Part shown: positions 50,949-60,605 of the stretch, piece after piece
Position numbering within the stretch: the first letter of the stretch is position 1
How the letters are laid out: the number at the start of each line of letters is the position of its first letter
Assembly (NCBI RefSeq): GCF_030316885.1
Contig: NZ_JASZYQ010000001.1
Location: forward strand, 310,001-374,000
Source: Variovorax jilinensis
GTDB taxonomy: Bacteria; Pseudomonadota; Gammaproteobacteria; Burkholderiales; Burkholderiaceae_C
Direction: 5' to 3'
Length of the DNA: 64,000 nucleotides
The notes under the pieces: generated by a model
The model's database searches: none
What the model was told of the DNA's origin: nothing
What the model saw: the letters and a program-made list of their open reading frames with translations, nothing else
Translations under genes and position numbers: made by a program

Positions 50949-52208
50949 GTGGACCTCTCAAGCAAGCTCGCCATCCTCGCCGATGCCGCCAAGTACGACG
51001 CCTCCTGCGCCTCCAGCGGCACGAAGCAGCGCGACTCGACCGGCGGCCGCGGCATCGGCTCGACCGAGGGCGCCGGCATCTGCCACAGCTATGCGCCCGA
51101 CGGCCGCTGCATCTCGCTGCTCAAGATCCTGCTCACCAACCATTGCCAGTACGACTGCCTCTACTGCATCAACCGGGCCTCGAGCAATGTGCCGCGGGCG
51201 CGCTTTCGTGTCGACGAGGTGGTGCAGCTCACGCTCGATTTCTATCGCCGCAACTGCATCGAAGGCCTGTTCCTCTCCAGCGGGATCGTCAAGTCGCCGG
51301 ACTACACGATGGAGCAGGTGGTCGAGGTCGCGCGGGCGCTGCGGGAAGACCATGACTTCCGCGGCTACATCCACCTGAAGACCATTCCCGACGCGAGCGA
51401 CGAGCTGATCGCGCGGGCCGGCCTCTACGCCGACCGGCTCAGCATCAACGTGGAGCTGCCCACTTCCGACGGGCTGCAGGCGCTGGCGCCCGAGAAGAAC
51501 GCGGGCGCGATCCGGCGCTCGATGGCCGGCCTGCGCATCCGCATCGACGCCGCGAAGGAGGAGCGGCAGGATGCGGCGTCGATCCGCGCCCTGCCCGGGG
51601 CGGCGCCGAGGGCCGCGGCGCCACCGCGCTTCGCACCCGCGGGGCAGAGCACGCAGATGATCGTCGGCGCCGACGCCACCGACGACCGCGGCATCCTGGC
51701 CGCGAGCGCCAACCTCTATGGCGCCTACCGGCTGCGCCGCGTCTACTACTCGGCCTTCAGCCCGATCCCCGACGCCGCGAAGGCGCTGCCGCTGCGCGCG
51801 CCGCCGCTGATCCGCGAACACCGGCTCTACCAGGCCGACTGGCTGATGCGCTTCTACGGCTTCGAGCACCACGAGATCGTCGCCGAGCCCGACGGCCTGC
51901 TGCGGCTCGATGTCGATCCCAAGCTGGCGTGGGCACTTGCGCATGAGGCGCAGTTTCCGGTCGACCTCAACCGCGCGCCGCGCGAGATGCTGCTGCGCGT
52001 GCCCGGGCTGGGCGGCAAGGCGGTCGCGCGGCTCCTGCAGGCCCGCCGGGTGCGCCGCCTGCGCGCCGAAGACCTGCAGCGACTGCACGTCCCGGCGCGC
52101 AAGGTGCTGCCCTTCGTGCTGGTCGACGGGCACCGGCCGGCGCCGCGCGCCTTCGCGGCCGAGGCGCAGCGCGTGCGTGCGCAGCCGCTGCAGGAGGTGC
52201 TGTTCTGA
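50949..52208 (+). CDS. Radical-SAM protein of the putative DNA modification/repair family
   Basis: A 419-residue protein. The radical-SAM motif is Cys66-x3-Cys70-x2-Cys73 in [13 protein letters not shown], with further conserved Cys at positions 20, 45 and 54. A late [17 protein letters not shown] and [16 protein letters not shown] form a helix-hairpin-helix, a DNA-binding element. This combination matches the family annotated as putative DNA modification/repair radical SAM protein (TIGR03916), which is nearly always paired with the next gene. The only start with a suitable length is a GTG. The reaction is unknown. Confidence 0.9.
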   Translation: MDLSSKLAILADAAKYDASCASSGTKQRDSTGGRGIGSTEGAGICHSYAPDGRCISLLKILLTNHCQYDCLYCINRASSNVPRARFRVDEVVQLTLDFYRRNCIEGLFLSSGIVKSPDYTMEQVVEVARALREDHDFRGYIHLKTIPDASDELIARAGLYADRLSINVELPTSDGLQALAPEKNAGAIRRSMAGLRIRIDAAKEERQDAASIRALPGAAPRAAAPPRFAPAGQSTQMIVGADATDDRGILAASANLYGAYRLRRVYYSAFSPIPDAAKALPLRAPPLIREHRLYQADWLMRFYGFEHHEIVAEPDGLLRLDVDPKLAWALAHEAQFPVDLNRAPREMLLRVPGLGGKAVARLLQARRVRRLRAEDLQRLHVPARKVLPFVLVDGHRPAPRAFAAEAQRVRAQPLQEVLF

Positions 52209-52273
52209 CCCTCGCGCTGTTCGGCCCCGAGCATGCCGCGGCGGACGGTCTTGCCGGCTCGCCCGCCGCGGGC

Positions 52274-53743
52274 GTGCGCGTCCACCTCGACGGACCGGTC
52301 GACGTCGAGGGCTTCCGGCGCGAGGCGCGGCGTCTGCTCGCCCGGCAGGTGGCGCCGCACTGCATCGAGTGGTCATGCGGCGCCGCCGACCGCGATGGCG
52401 CCACCGGTTCGCTGTGGCACCAACCGGCGAGCGGGCCCGGCCCCGATTCCGGCGGCACGCCGGGCGAGACGGAGGCGCTGCCCCCGCCGGTGCGCGTGCC
52501 GGCCGAGTTCGCCGCGCTCTGCGAGAAGGCGCTGCTGCATGCCGAGCCGCAACGCTTCGCCTTGATGTACCGCCTGCTGTGGCGCCTTCAGCACGAGCCC
52601 GGCCTGCGCCACGATCCGCTCGATGCCGACATGCTGCGCGCGCGCCAGCTCGCCAAGGCGGTGCAGCTCGACATCCACAAGATGCGTGCCTTCGTGCGCT
52701 TCACGCGGCTGGCCGACGACCGCCATGTCGCCTGGTTCGAACCGGCGCACCACATCGTCGAAGCCAACGCGGGCTTCTTCGCGCGCCGCTTCGCGCAGAT
52801 GCGCTGGGCCATCCTGACGCCGCGCGGCTCGGTCGAGTGGGACGGCAGCGCGCTGCGCTTCGGTCCCGCGGCCGATCGCCGCGAGCGTCCGCCGCCGGAT
52901 GCCGGCGAGCATCTCTGGCTCACCTACTACGCCCACATCTTCAATCCGGCCCGTCTCAAGCTCGCGATGATGCGGCGCGAGATGCCGCGGCGCTACTGGC
53001 ACAACCTGCCCGAGGCCGCGCTGATCGAGCCGCTGTCGCGGCAGGCGGCCGTGCGCAGCCGCGCGATGGTCGAGGCGTCGCCGACCGCGCCGCGCCGCAT
53101 CCGGGCGCCGATCGCGCTGCATCCCCAGCCGCCGTCGCCGCAAGCCGTGCCCCTGTCGCTGGAGGAATTGCGCGCCGGTGCCCAGGCCTGCCGCGCCTGC
53201 CCGATCGGCGCGCTCGCCACCCAGGCGGTGTGCGGCGAGGGGCCGCTGGCACCGGGCCACATGCTGGTCGGCGAGCAGCCCGGCGACCAGGAAGACCTGG
53301 CGGGCCGGCCCTTCGTCGGACCGGCCGGGCAGTTGCTCGACCGTGCCCTGGCGCAGCTCGGCTGGCCCCGCGACTCGCTCTACCTCGCCAATGCGGTCAA
53401 GCATTTCAAGTACGAGCTGCGCGGCAAGCGGCGCCTGCACAAGACCCCGGGCCAGCGAGAGGCCGAGGCCTGCGGCCAGTGGCTCGATCACGAGATCCGG
53501 CTGGTCCGCCCGCAGGCGCTGGTGGCGCTGGGGGCCACCGCAGCGCGGGCCTTGCTCGGGCGGCCGGTCGCGGTGCAGTCCGAGCGCGGCGCCTGGCTCG
53601 ACGAACGCAGCGACGGCCTGCCGGTCTTCGTGACGCTGCATCCCTCGGCGCTGCTGCGGCTGCCCGACGAAGAACGGCCCGCTGCCTGGCAGCGCTGGCT
53701 GGCGGACCTGGCACTGGCGCGGATGGGACAATCGCGCCCATGA
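52274..53743 (+). CDS. udgX: Two-domain DNA repair protein: TIGR03915-type domain fused to UdgX-type uracil-DNA glycosylase
   Basis: A 489-residue fusion. Residues 1-265 match the partner family of the radical-SAM protein ([18 protein letters not shown], then [21 protein letters not shown]). Residues about 295-489 are a family-4-like uracil-DNA glycosylase with GEQPGDQED (333-341), NAVKHFKY (373-380), the UdgX-specific loop KRRLH (385-389) and HPSALLR (456-462). In UdgX the His of that loop bonds covalently to the deoxyribose after uracil removal; here it is His389. Cys306, Cys309 and Cys400 fit Fe-S ligands. The first standard start is this GTG, but the frame is open back to a CTG overlapping the radical-SAM stop. 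Confidence 0.88.
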   Translation: MRVHLDGPVDVEGFRREARRLLARQVAPHCIEWSCGAADRDGATGSLWHQPASGPGPDSGGTPGETEALPPPVRVPAEFAALCEKALLHAEPQRFALMYRLLWRLQHEPGLRHDPLDADMLRARQLAKAVQLDIHKMRAFVRFTRLADDRHVAWFEPAHHIVEANAGFFARRFAQMRWAILTPRGSVEWDGSALRFGPAADRRERPPPDAGEHLWLTYYAHIFNPARLKLAMMRREMPRRYWHNLPEAALIEPLSRQAAVRSRAMVEASPTAPRRIRAPIALHPQPPSPQAVPLSLEELRAGAQACRACPIGALATQAVCGEGPLAPGHMLVGEQPGDQEDLAGRPFVGPAGQLLDRALAQLGWPRDSLYLANAVKHFKYELRGKRRLHKTPGQREAEACGQWLDHEIRLVRPQALVALGATAARALLGRPVAVQSERGAWLDERSDGLPVFVTLHPSALLRLPDEERPAAWQRWLADLALARMGQSRP

Positions 53744-54780
53744 CCCAGCCCGCAGACACCCTCACGATCACCCGCCCCGACGACTGGCATCTCCACGTGC
53801 GCGATGGCGCCGCCCTGCAGGCCGTGGTGCCGCACTCGGCGCGCCAGGTCGGCCGCGCGCTGATCATGCCGAACCTGCGCCCGCCGGTGACCACCGCCGA
53901 GCAGGCCGTCGCCTACCGTTCCCGCATCCTCGAGGCCGTGCCCGCGGGCCTGCGCTTCGAGCCCGTGATGTCGCTCTACCTGACCGACCAGCTGCCGCCC
54001 GACGAAATCGCACGCGCGGCCGCTGCCGGCGTGCGTGCGCTCAAGCTCTACCCGGCCGGCGCCACCACCAACAGCGACGCCGGCGTGACCGACCTGCGCA
54101 AGACCTACGCCACGCTCGAGGCGATGCAGAAGCACGGCCTGCTGCTGCTGGTGCACGGCGAGGTGACCGACCCCGCGGTCGACCTGTTCGACCGCGAGGC
54201 GGTGTTCATCGACCGCGTGATGATTCCGCTGCGGCGCGACTTCCCCGAGCTCAAGGTGGTGTTCGAGCACCTGACCACCAAGGAGGGCGCCCACTACGTG
54301 CGCGACGCGAACCGGTTCACCGCCGCCACGATCACGGCGCACCACCTGCTCTACAACCGAAACGCGATCTTCACCGGCGGCATCCGGCCGCACTACTACT
54401 GCCTGCCGGTGCTCAAGCGCGAGACCCACCGCGTGGCGCTGGTCGAGGCGGCCACCAGCGGCAGCGACCGCTTCTTCCTCGGCACCGACAGCGCACCGCA
54501 CCCGGCGCACCTCAAGGAACACGCGCTGGGCTGCGCCGGCTGCTACACCGCGCTGACCGCGATCGAGCTCTATGCCGAGGCCTTCGACAACGCCGGTGCG
54601 CTCGACCGGCTCGAAGGCTTCGCGAGCTTCCACGGCGCCGACTTCTACGGCCTGCCGCGCAACACCGATACCGTCACGCTGCGCCGCGAGAGCTGGACCG
54701 TGCCCGAGACCGTGCCCTATGGCGACGCGACGCTGAAGCCGCTGCGCGGTGGCGAGACGCTGGCCTGGAGGCTCGCTTGA
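53740..54780 (+). CDS. pyrC: Dihydroorotase (class II)
   Basis: A 346-residue amidohydrolase of pyrimidine synthesis. It cyclises carbamoyl-aspartate to dihydroorotate. Zinc ligands His17 and His19 lie in [10 protein letters not shown], the carbamylated Lys102 in ALKLYPAG, and the Asp ligand in GTDSAPH. Its length and the N-terminal position of HLHV place it in the E. coli-like class II. The ATG overlaps the stop of the udgX gene (ATGA). Its own stop overlaps the start of the NYN gene, so several unrelated genes are translationally linked here. Confidence 0.95.
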   Translation: MTQPADTLTITRPDDWHLHVRDGAALQAVVPHSARQVGRALIMPNLRPPVTTAEQAVAYRSRILEAVPAGLRFEPVMSLYLTDQLPPDEIARAAAAGVRALKLYPAGATTNSDAGVTDLRKTYATLEAMQKHGLLLLVHGEVTDPAVDLFDREAVFIDRVMIPLRRDFPELKVVFEHLTTKEGAHYVRDANRFTAATITAHHLLYNRNAIFTGGIRPHYYCLPVLKRETHRVALVEAATSGSDRFFLGTDSAPHPAHLKEHALGCAGCYTALTAIELYAEAFDNAGALDRLEGFASFHGADFYGLPRNTDTVTLRRESWTVPETVPYGDATLKPLRGGETLAWRLA

Positions 54781-55636
54781 ACCGCGCCGCGCGCGTCATG
54801 GTGCTGGTCGACGCCGACAACGTCTCGGCCGACGTGATCGACCAGGCCATGCAGCGCCTGCTGGCCGAAGAGGGCGCGGTGCACGTGCGTCGCGCCTACT
54901 GCAACGCCGAGACCGCGCTCAAGCAGCATGCGCTGTTCAAGCGCTGGTCGATGCGGCCGATGGTCAACCTCTCGGCCGGCAAGAACAGCACCGACATCGC
55001 TCTCGCGGTCGACGCCACGACCTCGTCGTCGCCGAGCGGCCCGATCTCGTGGTGCTGGTGTCGTCCGACTCCGACTTCGCGCCGCTGGTGATCCGGCTGC
55101 GCGAGAAGGGCTGCCGTGTCTGCGGCATCGGCCAGAAAGGCAAGACCGGCGAAGAGACGGTGGCGGTCTACGACAGCTTCGTCGATCTCGAGCACCATGC
55201 CTCGCCGCGACCCTCCACCGGTCGCGCGCGTGCCGCGGCGCAGGTGCGCGCGCCGGCGGTGGCACCGGCGGCCCGTGCCCCAGCGGCCGCAGCGACCCGG
55301 CCAGCGGCTGTCGCCCCCGTTGCGGCCCCCAGCAGGGCACCCGCCAAGCGCGCCGCTCGCGCGACCGGGCGCCCCAAGGCCGAGGCCGCCACCGCCCCGG
55401 CAGCGCGCACGCCGGCCCTGCCGGACGAAGTGCTGCGCATCCTGCTGGCGATCGAGGAGCTCGGCATCGGCAACAAGGTCGAGCTCAACGTGGCGGCCGA
55501 GCGGCTGCGCGCCGCCCAGCTGCTCGGCAAGAGCGCCAGCTCGCCGAAGCTGTTCAAGAAATACCCCGAGCTGTTCCTGCTGACACCCGAGAAGACGCCC
55601 AACAAGGTGCAGTACGTCGGGCCGATGCCCGCCTGA
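54777..55636 (+). pseudogene. NYN-domain (LabA-like) protein gene with an apparent frameshift
   Basis: Reading starts at the ATG overlapping the pyrC stop, giving VMVLVDADNVSADVIDQAM and the NSTDIALAVDA block of NYN/PIN-type nucleases. The frame then breaks near 55013-55025, and the rest of the domain (DLVVLVSSDSDFAPLVIRL, then GEETVAVYDSF) continues in the -1 frame to 55636. One net missing base explains it. Downstream are an Ala/Pro-rich linker and a C-terminal helical domain (LPDEVLRILLAIEELG to PKLFKKYPELFLL), possibly OST-HTH-like. NYN proteins cleave RNA with conserved Asp residues, which are present in both parts. It is a true mutation, a sequencing error or programmed slippage. Confidence 0.75.
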
Positions 55637-55641
55637 GCGCG

Positions 55642-56424
55642 ATGCCTGCGCCCGGCGGCCTTGCTGCGCTCGATCCGTCGGCCCCGTGGCTGGTGCCGTT
55701 CGCGCCACGGCTGCATCGGCTCGCGGCACGCACATCGGCCGGTGCCGATGCGGCAGCGGCGCTCGCCGCCGAGCCGTCGCCGATCGCGCTCGCGGCCGGG
55801 CCCCTGCGCTTCGTCGCCGGCGACAGCGCGGCGCCCGGCGAGGCCTACGAGGACTTCATCCATCGCACCGGCTGCGTGCCGACGCGCGACAACCTGCACG
55901 ACCTGTTCAACGGCCTGGTCTGGCTGCAGTTTCCCGAGGCCAAGCGGCGCCTCAACCAGCTGCAGGCCGGCGAGATCGCGCGCGCCGGCATCGGTGCGCA
56001 GCGCGGTCCCTTGCGCGATGCGCTGACCCTGTTCGACGAGAACGGCGCCGTGCTCGAGGCCCCCGACGCGTTGTGGGAGGCCCTGCTGGCGCGCGACTGG
56101 CAGCGGCTGTTCGTGAGCGGGCGCACGCTGTGGCGCGAGGCGCGGCTGCAGTTGTTCGGCCACGCGCTGCTCGAGAAGCTCTGCCATCCGCGCAAGGCCG
56201 TCACGGCGCACGTGCTACGTGCGCCCGGCCCGAAGCCCTCGCTCGCAGCCGACGATCGCTCGATGGCGGCGGCCCTGGACGGCGCCCACCTCGCGGGCAA
56301 GCCCTTTGCGCCCCTGCCGGTGCTCGGCGTGCCGGGCTGGTGGCCGCAAAACCAGAACTTTTCCTTCTATGATGACTCGGAGGTCTTCCGACCTCGCAGG
56401 GTCCCACAACCAAATCCAACTTAA
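55642..56424 (+). CDS. DUF3025 domain protein
   Basis: A 260-residue protein of unknown function. The conserved core is AYEDFIHRTGCVPTRDNLHDL (residues about 73-93) followed by FNGLVWLQFPEAKRRLNQLQ, and the end contains LPVLGVPGWWPQNQNFSFYDD and a VFRP motif, all hallmarks of DUF3025. No signal peptide or membrane helix. The His, Asp and Trp pattern suggests an enzyme, but no reaction is known to me. It begins five bases after the NYN gene and probably shares its transcript with pyrC. Confidence 0.85.
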   Translation: MPAPGGLAALDPSAPWLVPFAPRLHRLAARTSAGADAAAALAAEPSPIALAAGPLRFVAGDSAAPGEAYEDFIHRTGCVPTRDNLHDLFNGLVWLQFPEAKRRLNQLQAGEIARAGIGAQRGPLRDALTLFDENGAVLEAPDALWEALLARDWQRLFVSGRTLWREARLQLFGHALLEKLCHPRKAVTAHVLRAPGPKPSLAADDRSMAAALDGAHLAGKPFAPLPVLGVPGWWPQNQNFSFYDDSEVFRPRRVPQPNPT

Positions 56425-56506
56425 CCGGCCCTTGCGGCGCCGCTGCGCTTGAAGCGCAGCGCGCAATCCCCACTTTGTAGCCGTCGATCCTCACGGAGAA
56501 TCCAAC

Positions 56507-57385
56507 TTGAAACGCATCATTCTGTTCGTCCTGACCAACGTCATGGTGGTCGCGGTGCTGGGCGTGGTCGCCAGCCTGCTCGGCGTCAACCGCTTCCTCA
56601 CGGCCAACGGACTGAACCTCACGGCGCTGCTGGGCTTCGCGCTCATCATGGGCTTCGGCGGCGCGATCATCTCGCTGCTGATCAGCAAGCCCATGGCCAA
56701 GTGGTCGGCCAAGGTGCGCATCATCAACGACCCGCAGTCGCCCGACGAGGCCTGGATCGTGCAGACCGTGCGCAACTTCGCCGACAAGGCCGGCATCGGC
56801 ATGCCCGAGGTCGGCATCTTCGAAGGCGACCCGAATGCCTTTGCGACCGGCGCATTCAAGAACTCCTCGCTGGTGGCGGTTTCCACCGGCCTGCTGCAGA
56901 ACATGACGCGCGAGGAAGTCGAGGCCGTCATCGGCCACGAGGTGGCGCACGTGGCGAACGGCGACATGGTCACGATGACGCTGATCCAGGGCGTCATGAA
57001 CACCTTCGTCGTGTTCCTGTCGCGCGTGATCGGCTATGCGGTCGACAGCTTCCTGCGCCGCAACGACGATCGTTCGTCGGGCCCCGGCATCGGCTACATG
57101 CTCACCACGCTGGTGCTCGACATCGTGCTCGGCTTCGCGGCCGCCATCGTGGTCGCCTGGTTCTCGCGCCAGCGCGAATTCCGCGCCGACGCCGGTGCCG
57201 CGCAGCTCATGGGCCGCAAGCAGCCCATGATGAATGCGCTGGCCCGCCTCGGCGGCCTGCCGCCCGGCGAACTGCCGAAGACGGTCGAGGCCATGGGCAT
57301 CACGGGCAAGCTCGGCAGCCTGTTCGCCACCCACCCGCCGATCGAGCAGCGCATCGCCGCGCTGCAGAACTCGAATTCGAACTGA
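56507..57385 (+). CDS. htpX: Membrane zinc protease HtpX
   Basis: A 292-residue M48-family protease of the inner membrane that degrades misfolded membrane proteins together with FtsH. Two N-terminal helices (residues about 3-25 and 38-60) lead to a cytosolic catalytic domain with the zinc motif HEVAH: His144, Glu145, His148. GRASP-like [12 protein letters not shown] supplies the third ligand Glu. Two further helices follow (residues about 160 and 195). The start is set by ACGGAGAAT upstream. A strong terminator follows the gene. Confidence 0.95.
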   Translation: MKRIILFVLTNVMVVAVLGVVASLLGVNRFLTANGLNLTALLGFALIMGFGGAIISLLISKPMAKWSAKVRIINDPQSPDEAWIVQTVRNFADKAGIGMPEVGIFEGDPNAFATGAFKNSSLVAVSTGLLQNMTREEVEAVIGHEVAHVANGDMVTMTLIQGVMNTFVVFLSRVIGYAVDSFLRRNDDRSSGPGIGYMLTTLVLDIVLGFAAAIVVAWFSRQREFRADAGAAQLMGRKQPMMNALARLGGLPPGELPKTVEAMGITGKLGSLFATHPPIEQRIAALQNSNSN

Positions 57386-57434
57386 GCCGGAGGCCCGCTT
57401 CGGGCCCCGGCGCCAAGTTCCGATTTGCAAGCCC

Positions 57435-57464
57435 AGCCCCCGGCAGCCCCGGGGGCTTTTTCTT
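57435..57464 (+). terminator. Intrinsic terminator after htpX
   Basis: Stem AGCCCCCGG (57435-57443) and CCGGGGGCT (57449-57457) with a five-base loop, followed by TTTTCTT. Strong in both stem and T-run. Confidence 0.9.
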
Positions 57465-57483
57465 GCGCTGTCTCGTCGTGCGG

Positions 57484-59139
57484 CTACTTGCCGGCCACGC
57501 TGCGCGCCACGGCCTCGGCGACCTTGATGCCATCGACGCCGGCCGAGAGAATCCCGCCCGCGTAACTTGCACCTTCGCCCGCCGGGTACAGGCCGCGCAG
57601 GTTGAGGCTCTGGAAGTCCTCGCCGCGCGTGATCCGGATCGGCGACGAGGTACGCGTCTCGACCCCGGTCAGCACTGCGTCGTGCAGGTCGAAGCCCTTG
57701 ATCTTGCGGCCGAAGGCCGGAAAGGCCTCGCGCATGGCCTCGATCGCGTAGCCCGGCAGCGCGGCATGCAGGTCGCCCGGCGTCACCCCCGGCTTGTACG
57801 AGGGCGTGACGCTGCCGAGTGCGGTCGAGGGCCGGCCCGCGACGAAGTCGCCGACCAGCTGGCCGGGCGCGCGGTAGTCGCCGCCGCCGAGCTCGAAGGC
57901 CCTCGACTCGAGCTGCCGCTGCAGGTCGATGCCCGCCAGCGCCGAGCCGGTGCGGCCGTCCTCCCAGCCCGGGAAGTCGCGCGGGTCGATGCCCACGACG
58001 ATGCCGGCGTTGGCGTTGCGCTCGTTGCGCGAATACTGGCTCATGCCGTTGGTCACGACCCGGCCCGGCTCGCTCGTGGCCGCCACCACGGTGCCGCCCG
58101 GGCACATGCAGAAGCTGTAGACCGAGCGGCCGTTGCTCGCGTGGTGCACCAGCTTGTAGTCGGCCGCGCCGAGCAGTGGATGGCCGGCATGCCGGCCCCA
58201 GCGGGCGCGGTCGATCAGCCCCTGCGGATGCTCGACCCGGAAGCCGATCGAGAACGGCTTGGCGTCGATGTGGACGCCGCGCGCATGCAGCATCTCGAAG
58301 GTATCGCGCGCGCTGTGGCCGAGCGCCAGCACGACGTGGTCGGCGCGCAGCTCGCTGGTCTCGCCGCTGCGCTGGTCGCGCACGGTCAGCCCGCGCAGCC
58401 GGCGGCCGTCGGGGCCGTCCTCGATCAGCAGGTCGGTCACGCGCTGCTCGAAGCGGATCTCGCCGCCCAGCGCGACGATCTCGCCGCGCATGTGCTCCAC
58501 CACCTTCACGAGCTTGAAGGTGCCGATGTGCGGATGGGCCACGTAGAGGATCTCGGGCGGCGCGCCGGCCTTGACGAATTCCTCCATCACCTTGCGGCCG
58601 AGGAATCGCGGGTCCTTGATCTGGCTGTAGAGCTTGCCGTCCGAGAAGGTGCCGGCGCCGCCTTCGCCGAACTGCACGTTCGATTCGGGATCGAGCACGC
58701 TCTTGCGCCAGAGGCCCCAGGTGTCGCGCGTGCGCTGCCGCACGGTCTTGCCGCGCTCCAGCACGATCGGCCTGAAGCCCATCTGCGCGAGCATCAGCGC
58801 GGCGAACATGCCGCAGGGACCGAAGCCGACCACCACCGGGCGCACCGCCAGCGATGCCGGCGCGGCCACCGGCGCGCGCCATTGCATGTCGGGCGTCGTC
58901 GCGATGCGCGGGTTGCCCGCGAAGCGCGCGAGCACCGCCGCCTCGATGGCGGGATCGGTGAAGGCGACATCGACGATGTAGACCTGCAGCAGTTCGGCCT
59001 TGCGGGCGTCGAAGCTGCGCTTGAAGACGTGGACATCGGCCAGCGATTCCACGGGCGTGGCCAGGGTCGACGCGACGGCCCTCGACAGGGCCTGCGGATC
59101 GTGGTCCAGGGGGAGCTTGACTTCGGAGATTCTCAGCAT
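57484..59139 (-). CDS. FAD-dependent oxidoreductase (BaiN/HI0933-related)
   Basis: A 551-residue flavoprotein. An N-terminal helper domain (residues 1-95) precedes the FAD-binding fold VVVGFGPCGMFAALMLAQMG (about residues 100-119). Then come FGEGGAGTFSDGKLY, the SFCMCPGGTVVAA segment with a Cys-x-Cys motif, and the C-terminal GLYPAGEGASYAGGI that closes on FAD. This organisation fits the large uncharacterised NAD(P)/FAD-dependent oxidoreductase family often placed near HI0933-like proteins. The substrate is unknown. It is convergent with htpX and followed upstream by cysM on the same strand. Confidence 0.87.
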   Translation of the reverse strand: MLRISEVKLPLDHDPQALSRAVASTLATPVESLADVHVFKRSFDARKAELLQVYIVDVAFTDPAIEAAVLARFAGNPRIATTPDMQWRAPVAAPASLAVRPVVVGFGPCGMFAALMLAQMGFRPIVLERGKTVRQRTRDTWGLWRKSVLDPESNVQFGEGGAGTFSDGKLYSQIKDPRFLGRKVMEEFVKAGAPPEILYVAHPHIGTFKLVKVVEHMRGEIVALGGEIRFEQRVTDLLIEDGPDGRRLRGLTVRDQRSGETSELRADHVVLALGHSARDTFEMLHARGVHIDAKPFSIGFRVEHPQGLIDRARWGRHAGHPLLGAADYKLVHHASNGRSVYSFCMCPGGTVVAATSEPGRVVTNGMSQYSRNERNANAGIVVGIDPRDFPGWEDGRTGSALAGIDLQRQLESRAFELGGGDYRAPGQLVGDFVAGRPSTALGSVTPSYKPGVTPGDLHAALPGYAIEAMREAFPAFGRKIKGFDLHDAVLTGVETRTSSPIRITRGEDFQSLNLRGLYPAGEGASYAGGILSAGVDGIKVAEAVARSVAGK

Positions 59140-59210
59140 GTTCGTGGGCTTGTGGTTATCAAGCAGGAACGCCGATTATCGCGGGCGACGCTGAGAGACG
59201 CCGCAAGGTC

Positions 59211-60131
59211 TCAGGAAGGCAGGAACCCCTCCACCGACAGGTAGCGCTCGCCGGTGTCGTAGTTGAAGCCCAGCACCACCGCGTCGGCCGGCAGCGAGGG
59301 GAGCTTCTGCGCGATGGCGGCCAGGGTGGCGCCCGACGAGATGCCCACCAGCAGGCCTTCCTCGCGCGCGCAGCGGCGCGCCATCTCGCGCGCCGGTTCG
59401 GCATCGACCTGCAGCACGCCGTCGAGCAGGGCGGTGTCGAGGTTCTTCGGGATGAAGCCGGCGCCGATGCCCTGGATCGGATGCGGCGAGGGCTGGCCGC
59501 CCGAGATCACGGGCGAGGCCACGGGCTCGACCGCGAACACCTGCAGCTTCGGCCACTTCTTCTTGAGCACGCGGGCGCAGCCCGTGATGTGACCGCCGGT
59601 GCCCACGCCGGTGATCAGCACGTCGACGCCGTCGGGAAAGTCCGCCGCGATCTCCTCGGCCGTGGTGCGTTCATGGACCTCGATGTTGGCCGGGTTGTTG
59701 AACTGCTGCGGCATCCATGCGCCTGGCGTGCCCGCGACGATCTCCTCGGCGCGCGCGATCGAGCCCTTCATGCCCTTCTCGCGCGGCGTCAGGTCGAAGC
59801 TCGCGCCGTAGGCCAGCATCAGGCGGCGGCGCTCGATCGACATGCTGTCGGGCATCACGAGGATCAGCTTGTAGCCCTTCACCGCGGCCACCATCGCCAG
59901 GCCGATGCCGGTATTGCCAGAGGTCGGCTCGACGATCGTGCCGCCGGGCTTGAGCGCGCCCGAGCGCTCGGCGTCCTCGACCATCGCGAGCGCGATGCGG
60001 TCCTTGATCGAGCCGCCGGGATTGGCGCGCTCGCACTTGATCCAGACCTGCTGCGTCGCCGCGCCGAACAGGCGCTGGATGCGCACGTGCGGCGTGTTGC
60101 CGATGGTCTGCAGGATGGTGTCGGCTTTCAT
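59211..60131 (-). CDS. cysM: Cysteine synthase B (O-acetylserine sulfhydrylase)
   Basis: A 306-residue PLP enzyme that makes cysteine from O-acetylserine and sulphide or thiosulphate. PLP-binding Lys43 lies in [10 protein letters not shown], substrate loop [11 protein letters not shown] at 69-79, and the phosphate-binding GISSGAT near residue 262. The C-terminus [16 protein letters not shown] and the short overall length fit the CysM group; a wider-specificity CysK is possible. It is divergent from rnpB over 76 bases. Confidence 0.94.
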   Translation of the reverse strand: MKADTILQTIGNTPHVRIQRLFGAATQQVWIKCERANPGGSIKDRIALAMVEDAERSGALKPGGTIVEPTSGNTGIGLAMVAAVKGYKLILVMPDSMSIERRRLMLAYGASFDLTPREKGMKGSIARAEEIVAGTPGAWMPQQFNNPANIEVHERTTAEEIAADFPDGVDVLITGVGTGGHITGCARVLKKKWPKLQVFAVEPVASPVISGGQPSPHPIQGIGAGFIPKNLDTALLDGVLQVDAEPAREMARRCAREEGLLVGISSGATLAAIAQKLPSLPADAVVLGFNYDTGERYLSVEGFLPS

Positions 60132-60195
60132 TCGGTCTCCTTGGGCTCGGGCCCCGCTGTGAAAAAAGGCAAAAAGGCGAAACGGCCATTGTGGC

Positions 60196-60201
60196 GATAA
60201 T
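60196..60201 (+). promoter_or_regulatory. rnpB: -10 box of rnpB
   Basis: GATAAT ends six bases before the first paired nucleotide of the RNA, the expected distance to the start point. The -35 region is poor. Confidence 0.5.
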
Positions 60202-60207
60202 CGAGCG

Positions 60208-60576
60208 GTGAAGCACGCCGGACCGCCGCTGGTGCAAGTCTCGAAAGAGCGCACTGGAGGAACGTCCGGACTGCAAAGGACAGCGCAGGAGCTAACGGCT
60301 CTCCACCGCGAGGTGAGGATCAGAGCAACAGAGACGAGTCGGCCGGGGGCAACTTCGGTCGGGTGAAACGGGCAATCTCTGCGCGCAGCAACACCAAGTA
60401 GGCCAGTGCACGGAGCGCGGTTCGCCGCGACTTCGAATCCCGTGGTTCCGCGGACGACTGGCGGGTAGGTGGCATCGAGCCGTCTGGTGACAGGCGGCCC
60501 AGAGTAATGGCGGTCACGCCGGGGCGCTCGCAAGAGCGTGCCGGTGCACAGAATCCGGCTTACAGGCGTGCTTCAC
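60208..60576 (+). ncRNA. rnpB: RNase P RNA
   Basis: The catalytic RNA of ribonuclease P (bacterial type A), which trims tRNA 5' ends. Its ends pair as a perfect 12-bp P1 helix, GTGAAGCACGCC (60208-60219) with GGCGTGCTTCAC (60565-60576). The universally conserved core is present: GAGGAACGTCCGGACT near the 5' end and AGAGTAATGGCGGTCACG with ACAGAATCCGGCTTACAG near the 3' end, which build P4 and the tRNA CCA-binding region. The length of about 369 nt is normal. A CTTTTT stretch after P1 can act as terminator. Confidence 0.97.
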
Positions 60577-60605
60577 ACTTTTTCCCGAGCGCCGCCACCG
60601 GGCGC

